54,564 bases of DNA, from NCBI GenBank assembly GCA_017625815.1, contig JAGAKD010000249.1:1-54564 (forward strand), in the 5' to 3' direction. Shown one piece after another: positions 51,903 through 54,564 of this stretch; position 1 is the first letter of the stretch, and every line of letters starts with the position of its first letter. The notes below the pieces were generated by a model, which did no database searches, had not been told where the DNA came from, and saw only the letters and a program-made list of their open reading frames with translations. The translations under genes and the position numbers were made by a program. The DNA is from Lachnospiraceae bacterium (lineage in GTDB: Bacteria > Bacillota > Clostridia > Lachnospirales > Lachnospiraceae).

Positions 51903-51965
51903 ATAAAGGGAAAGGCTTCAAAGTCAAAAATAAATGATTTTGGGGTCTTTCTTCCTTTATTTTTT
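51903..51965 (+). terminator. Terminator after flgE
   Basis: A long imperfect stem joins 51903-51925 with 51935-51960; the base ATAAAGG/CCTTTAT is perfect and internal mismatches occur around AGGCTT/GGTCTT. A TTTTT run follows at 51961-51965. It splits the flagellar cluster in two. Confidence 0.7.
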
Positions 51966-51966
51966 G

Positions 51967-51995
51967 TAGACATAAAATACGAGATATGCTATAAT
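51967..51995 (+). promoter_or_regulatory. Sigma-A promoter with extended -10 before flbD
   Basis: TAGACA at 51967-51972 and a perfect TATAAT at 51990-51995 are exactly 17 bp apart, with TGC directly before the -10 (extended -10). It starts immediately after the terminator T-run, 52 bp before flbD, and would drive flbD-motA-motB-fliL-fliM. Confidence 0.75.
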
Positions 51996-52047
51996 ACAAC
52001 TAATTGTAATGTCGTCAATTGTCTATATTTATAGGAGGGTAAAGAAT

Positions 52048-52242
52048 ATGATAGAAGTTACCAGATTAAAAGGAACCAAAATCATTATAAACGCTGAACT
52101 TATCGAGATGATTGAAGAGACACCAGACACTGTTATATCTCTTACAAGCGGTAAGAAATACATAGTTAGTGAGTCTGGAAAAGAGATTATAGATTTAGTA
52201 GTAGATTACAAGAGAAAGATACACTCCCTTGGTTTAGAGTAG
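52048..52242 (+). CDS. flbD: FlbD/YlzI family flagellar protein
   Basis: A 64-residue Firmicutes FlbD-family protein (unrelated to the Caulobacter regulator of that name). The core MIEVTRLKGTKIIINAELIE, then EETPDTVISLTSGKKYIV, is diagnostic. It sits before motA in many Clostridia and Bacilli. The start follows AGGAGGG; an in-frame ATG at 52009 lacks a ribosome site. Function is unknown. Confidence 0.92.
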   Translation: MIEVTRLKGTKIIINAELIEMIEETPDTVISLTSGKKYIVSESGKEIIDLVVDYKRKIHSLGLE

Positions 52243-52259
52243 TATTTGAGGTGAACACA

Positions 52260-53045
52260 TTGGATATAGCATCTTTAATTGGATTTATTGGTGCCTTTGC
52301 ACTTATGATATTTGGTATGGTTAACGGCAAGGGCTTTGGCGTTATTACTGACACCTTCCTTGACCCGGCATCAGCTCTTATTACATTTGGAGGTTCCTTT
52401 GGTGCCATACTTGCCATGAACCCTATGAAGGATTTTGTTGAGGGACTTAAGTCATTCACACTTGTTTTTAAGGTTCCTAAGGCTAACGAGACAGAGACTA
52501 TTAAGTCCATTATAGAGCTTTCAAATCTAGCCAGAAGAGAAGGCCTTCTTGCACTTGAGGAGTCAACAAATAATCTTGATGACGAGTTTATGAAAAAGGG
52601 TGTTATGCTTATCGTAGATGGTACAGACCCAGAACTTGTTAGAAGTATATTAGAGGCAGAGCTAATTAATGTAGATGCAAGACATCAGGAAAACATCGGT
52701 TTTTGGAAGAACTTAGGTGCTATGGGTCCTGCTTGGGGTATGATCGGTACTCTTATCGGTCTTATTAACATGCTTAAGGATTTGTCAGATCCAGATTCTA
52801 TCGGTCCCAACATGGCAGTGGCACTTATTACTACACTTTATGGTTCTGTGCTTGCTAACTGGATATGTACACCAGTAGCCAATAAGCTTACTAAGCAGAA
52901 TGATATGGAGATTAAATTAAAAGAGGTTATGATAGAGGGTATTTTGTCTATTCAGGCCGGTGAGAACCCAAGAGTTATTGAGGAGAAGCTCAAATCATTC
53001 CTTGCTCCAAAGGATAGAAAAGCATTTGGTGAAGAGGGGGCATAA
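52260..53045 (+). CDS. motA: Flagellar stator protein MotA
   Basis: A 261-residue proton- or sodium-channel stator subunit with four membrane helices (near residues 5-25, 32-50, 150-170 and 180-205). The stator motif GAMGPAWGMIGTLIGLINML and the charged cytosolic loop (NLARREGLLALEE) contact FliG. I start at TTG 52260, 6 bases after TGAGGTG; a GTG at 52251 would lie inside that ribosome site. motB follows after 3 bp. Confidence 0.95.
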   Translation: MDIASLIGFIGAFALMIFGMVNGKGFGVITDTFLDPASALITFGGSFGAILAMNPMKDFVEGLKSFTLVFKVPKANETETIKSIIELSNLARREGLLALEESTNNLDDEFMKKGVMLIVDGTDPELVRSILEAELINVDARHQENIGFWKNLGAMGPAWGMIGTLIGLINMLKDLSDPDSIGPNMAVALITTLYGSVLANWICTPVANKLTKQNDMEIKLKEVMIEGILSIQAGENPRVIEEKLKSFLAPKDRKAFGEEGA

Positions 53046-53048
53046 GCT

Positions 53049-53894
53049 ATGGCTAAAAGAAAACAACAGCCACCTGATGAAGGTTCACCAGCGTGGATGG
53101 CCACCTTCAGTGATCTTATGAATTTGTTGCTCTGTTTCTTCGTTTTGCTTTTTGCCAGTTCAACTATGGATGAAGGCAAGATACAGAAGATTGCAGCATC
53201 TTTTGATAATATAACATTTAATATTTTGAATGATGGTTCTGTATCATTGGTTGATGGAGAAATGATGTCAGGTGGAGTAACACAGTTACCTGATATTAAC
53301 AGTGTTCTTACTGAAGCAGGCAAGAACATTGAGGGGGAAACAGGTGATGAATCCGTTTCATCTTCAACAGACGCAGAAAAGCTTTCAGACGAAGAACTTA
53401 AGCAGGAGTTTGAAGAACGTGGTGAAGAACAGTCAGAGGAAATGTACGACGAGATTGTGCAGATGACAGAGTCATATAGTATCGATGATATGATACTTAT
53501 GGACTATAATGCTCAGTACGTTGAACTTAATCTTAATGGTTCTATTTTGTTTGATTCAGGTAGTGCAGAGGTTAAGGGAGACGCAAAACTTTTCTTGCAG
53601 AAGGTCGCTAGTATTCTTGTTAAGTATAAATATTGTATTATTGAGATTGAAGGACACACTGATAATGTTCCTATATCTACTTCACACTTTGAGGACAACA
53701 GAGAACTTTCTTCTGAACGTGCGAGAAGTGTATACGATTATATAACATCTCAAGAGAATTTCATAACTGCCAATATGAAGATTGCTGGTTATGGTGAAGA
53801 TAGACCAGTCGCTTCTAATGCTACACAAGAGGGCAGGGCTAAGAACAGAAGAGTTGTAATAAAAATATACAATCAACAGAATTCAAATTATTAA
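53049..53894 (+). CDS. motB: Flagellar stator protein MotB
   Basis: A 281-residue stator anchor. The single membrane helix has the ion-binding Asp22 in ATFSDLMNLLLCFFVLLFA. A long acidic linker leads to the C-terminal OmpA-like peptidoglycan-binding domain (ILFDSGSAEVKGDAKLFL ... EIEGHTDNVPIS ... ELSSERARSVYDYI ... GRAKNRRVVIKI). Ion type (H+ or Na+) is not certain from sequence. fliL follows after 12 bp. Confidence 0.95.
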   Translation: MAKRKQQPPDEGSPAWMATFSDLMNLLLCFFVLLFASSTMDEGKIQKIAASFDNITFNILNDGSVSLVDGEMMSGGVTQLPDINSVLTEAGKNIEGETGDESVSSSTDAEKLSDEELKQEFEERGEEQSEEMYDEIVQMTESYSIDDMILMDYNAQYVELNLNGSILFDSGSAEVKGDAKLFLQKVASILVKYKYCIIEIEGHTDNVPISTSHFEDNRELSSERARSVYDYITSQENFITANMKIAGYGEDRPVASNATQEGRAKNRRVVIKIYNQQNSNY

Positions 53895-53906
53895 GGAGAT
53901 ACAACA

Positions 53907-54422
53907 ATGAAGAAAAACCTAATTACGGTACTCATTTTAGCAATATGTATTATCAATTTAGTGTTTAATATTTTGCTTGTGTTTGTCTTTATGCCATCAG
54001 CCACAAAGACAAACAAGCTTATTACAGATATAGCCGCTGTTCTTGATTTAGAGATTGCATCTTTGGATGGGTCAACAGGCGGGTTTGATGTGAGTAATCT
54101 TGCAGCGTTCCAGCTTGAACAGGGAACACCTATCAATCTTGCATCAGATGGTTCAGACCAACAGCATGTAGTTCAGTATGGTCTTACAATTAATCTTGAT
54201 AAGACAGCTTCAGATTACAAAAAGACAGAGACTAATCTTAGCTCATCAACAGCGTTGATTTATGATACATGCCGTGATATCATAGCACAGTATACATACG
54301 ATCAGGTTATCGATGTTGAGGTACGAAGACAGATTAAAGAAGAGATACTTGTAGCTCTTCAGGAAACATTTAATACATCTTGTATTTATTCAGTTAGCTT
54401 CTATAATTGGGTAGCACAGTAA
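53907..54422 (+). CDS. fliL: Flagellar basal body-associated protein FliL
   Basis: A 171-residue inner-membrane protein with one N-terminal helix (residues about 5-27, LITVLILAICIINLVFNILLV) and an extracytoplasmic domain. FliL supports the stator. The sequence is diverged, so the call rests on topology, size and the invariant place between motB and fliM. Ribosome site AAGGAG. Confidence 0.85.
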   Translation: MKKNLITVLILAICIINLVFNILLVFVFMPSATKTNKLITDIAAVLDLEIASLDGSTGGFDVSNLAAFQLEQGTPINLASDGSDQQHVVQYGLTINLDKTASDYKKTETNLSSSTALIYDTCRDIIAQYTYDQVIDVEVRRQIKEEILVALQETFNTSCIYSVSFYNWVAQ

Positions 54423-54450
54423 ACACAAGGACCTAAGGGAGGTGAGAAGT

Positions 54451-54564
54451 GTGGCAGACGTACTCTCACAAAACGAAATAGATGCCTTACTGAAACAGCT
54501 TAGCTCTGGTGAATTAGATGTAGATAACATAGAAGATACCAAGAGTGCCAAGGTTAAAGAGTAC
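54451..54564 (+). CDS. fliM: Flagellar motor switch protein FliM, 5' part only
   Basis: The first 38 codons of fliM, cut by the window edge. The start is GTG after AAGGGAGGTGAG. The N-terminal ADVLSQNEIDALLKQL is the conserved CheY-P-binding segment of FliM. No internal defect is seen in the available part. Confidence 0.93.
   Translation, partial: MADVLSQNEIDALLKQLSSGELDVDNIEDTKSAKVKEY

Overview
The window is low-GC DNA with strong AGGAGG-type ribosome binding sites, genes packed with short gaps, GTG and TTG starts, and a Gram-positive gene set (GerW/YtfJ, DUF2953/YtfI, LytTR and agr-type signalling, a fused 1406-residue acyl-CoA dehydratase activase, and a Clostridia-type fla/che operon). 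Together this points to a motile anaerobe of the Firmicutes, class Clostridia, most likely family Lachnospiraceae. The genus cannot be fixed from the sequence alone. No rRNA, tRNA, CRISPR array, transposase or phage gene was recognised.

Layout. 0-10.2 kb: a C_GCAxxG_C_C protein, two uncharacterised proteins facing each other across a 139-bp palindromic element, a P-loop kinase, a DUF1015 protein, glgB, an MscS channel, cysK, and two neighbouring CobW/COG0523-type GTPases. One GTPase has a three-unit His/Cys-rich repeat; the other ends in a YcgQ/DUF1980-like domain. 10.2-23.1 kb: a zinc-homeostasis region made of sfsA-znuC-znuB-lipoprotein and fur(zur)-znuA, then an HtrA protease. Four closely related 15-bp palindromes (consensus near TGCAAAY-N-RTTTGCA) flank the promoters of both zinc operons and look like Zur operators.

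Between the two zinc operons lies a 6.6-kb cell-cell signalling cassette (13.35-20.0 kb). It has an AgrC-like kinase and AgrA-like LytTR regulator on the minus strand. On the plus strand, transcribed divergently, are AgrB, a cysteine-free 46-residue AgrD-like precursor, a small secreted two-cysteine protein, two FtsX-type permeases and a MacB/LolD-type ATPase. A pair of ACGTTCGCGAC direct repeats, exactly 21 bp apart, sits between the two outward promoters and is the likely AgrA-like binding site. This cassette is the best candidate for an undescribed system: a quorum-controlled secreted factor with its own export, immunity or sensing transporter.

23.1-40.5 kb: the fused activase on the minus strand, a double-LysM protein, a rhomboid-like membrane protein lacking recognisable catalytic residues, two uncharacterised proteins, DUF2953 and GerW proteins, a 47-residue membrane peptide, truA, a DHH phosphoesterase, a small alarmone synthetase, a flavin reductase, comM/yifB, dprA and topA. 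The topA gene carries an in-frame TAA that splits it into a TOPRIM piece and a catalytic piece. 40.7-54.6 kb: flagellar operon flgB-flgC-fliE-fliF-fliG-fliH-fliI-fliJ-motE-like-fliK-flgD-TIGR02530-flgE, then a terminator and a new promoter, then flbD-motA-motB-fliL-fliM, with fliM cut by the window end.
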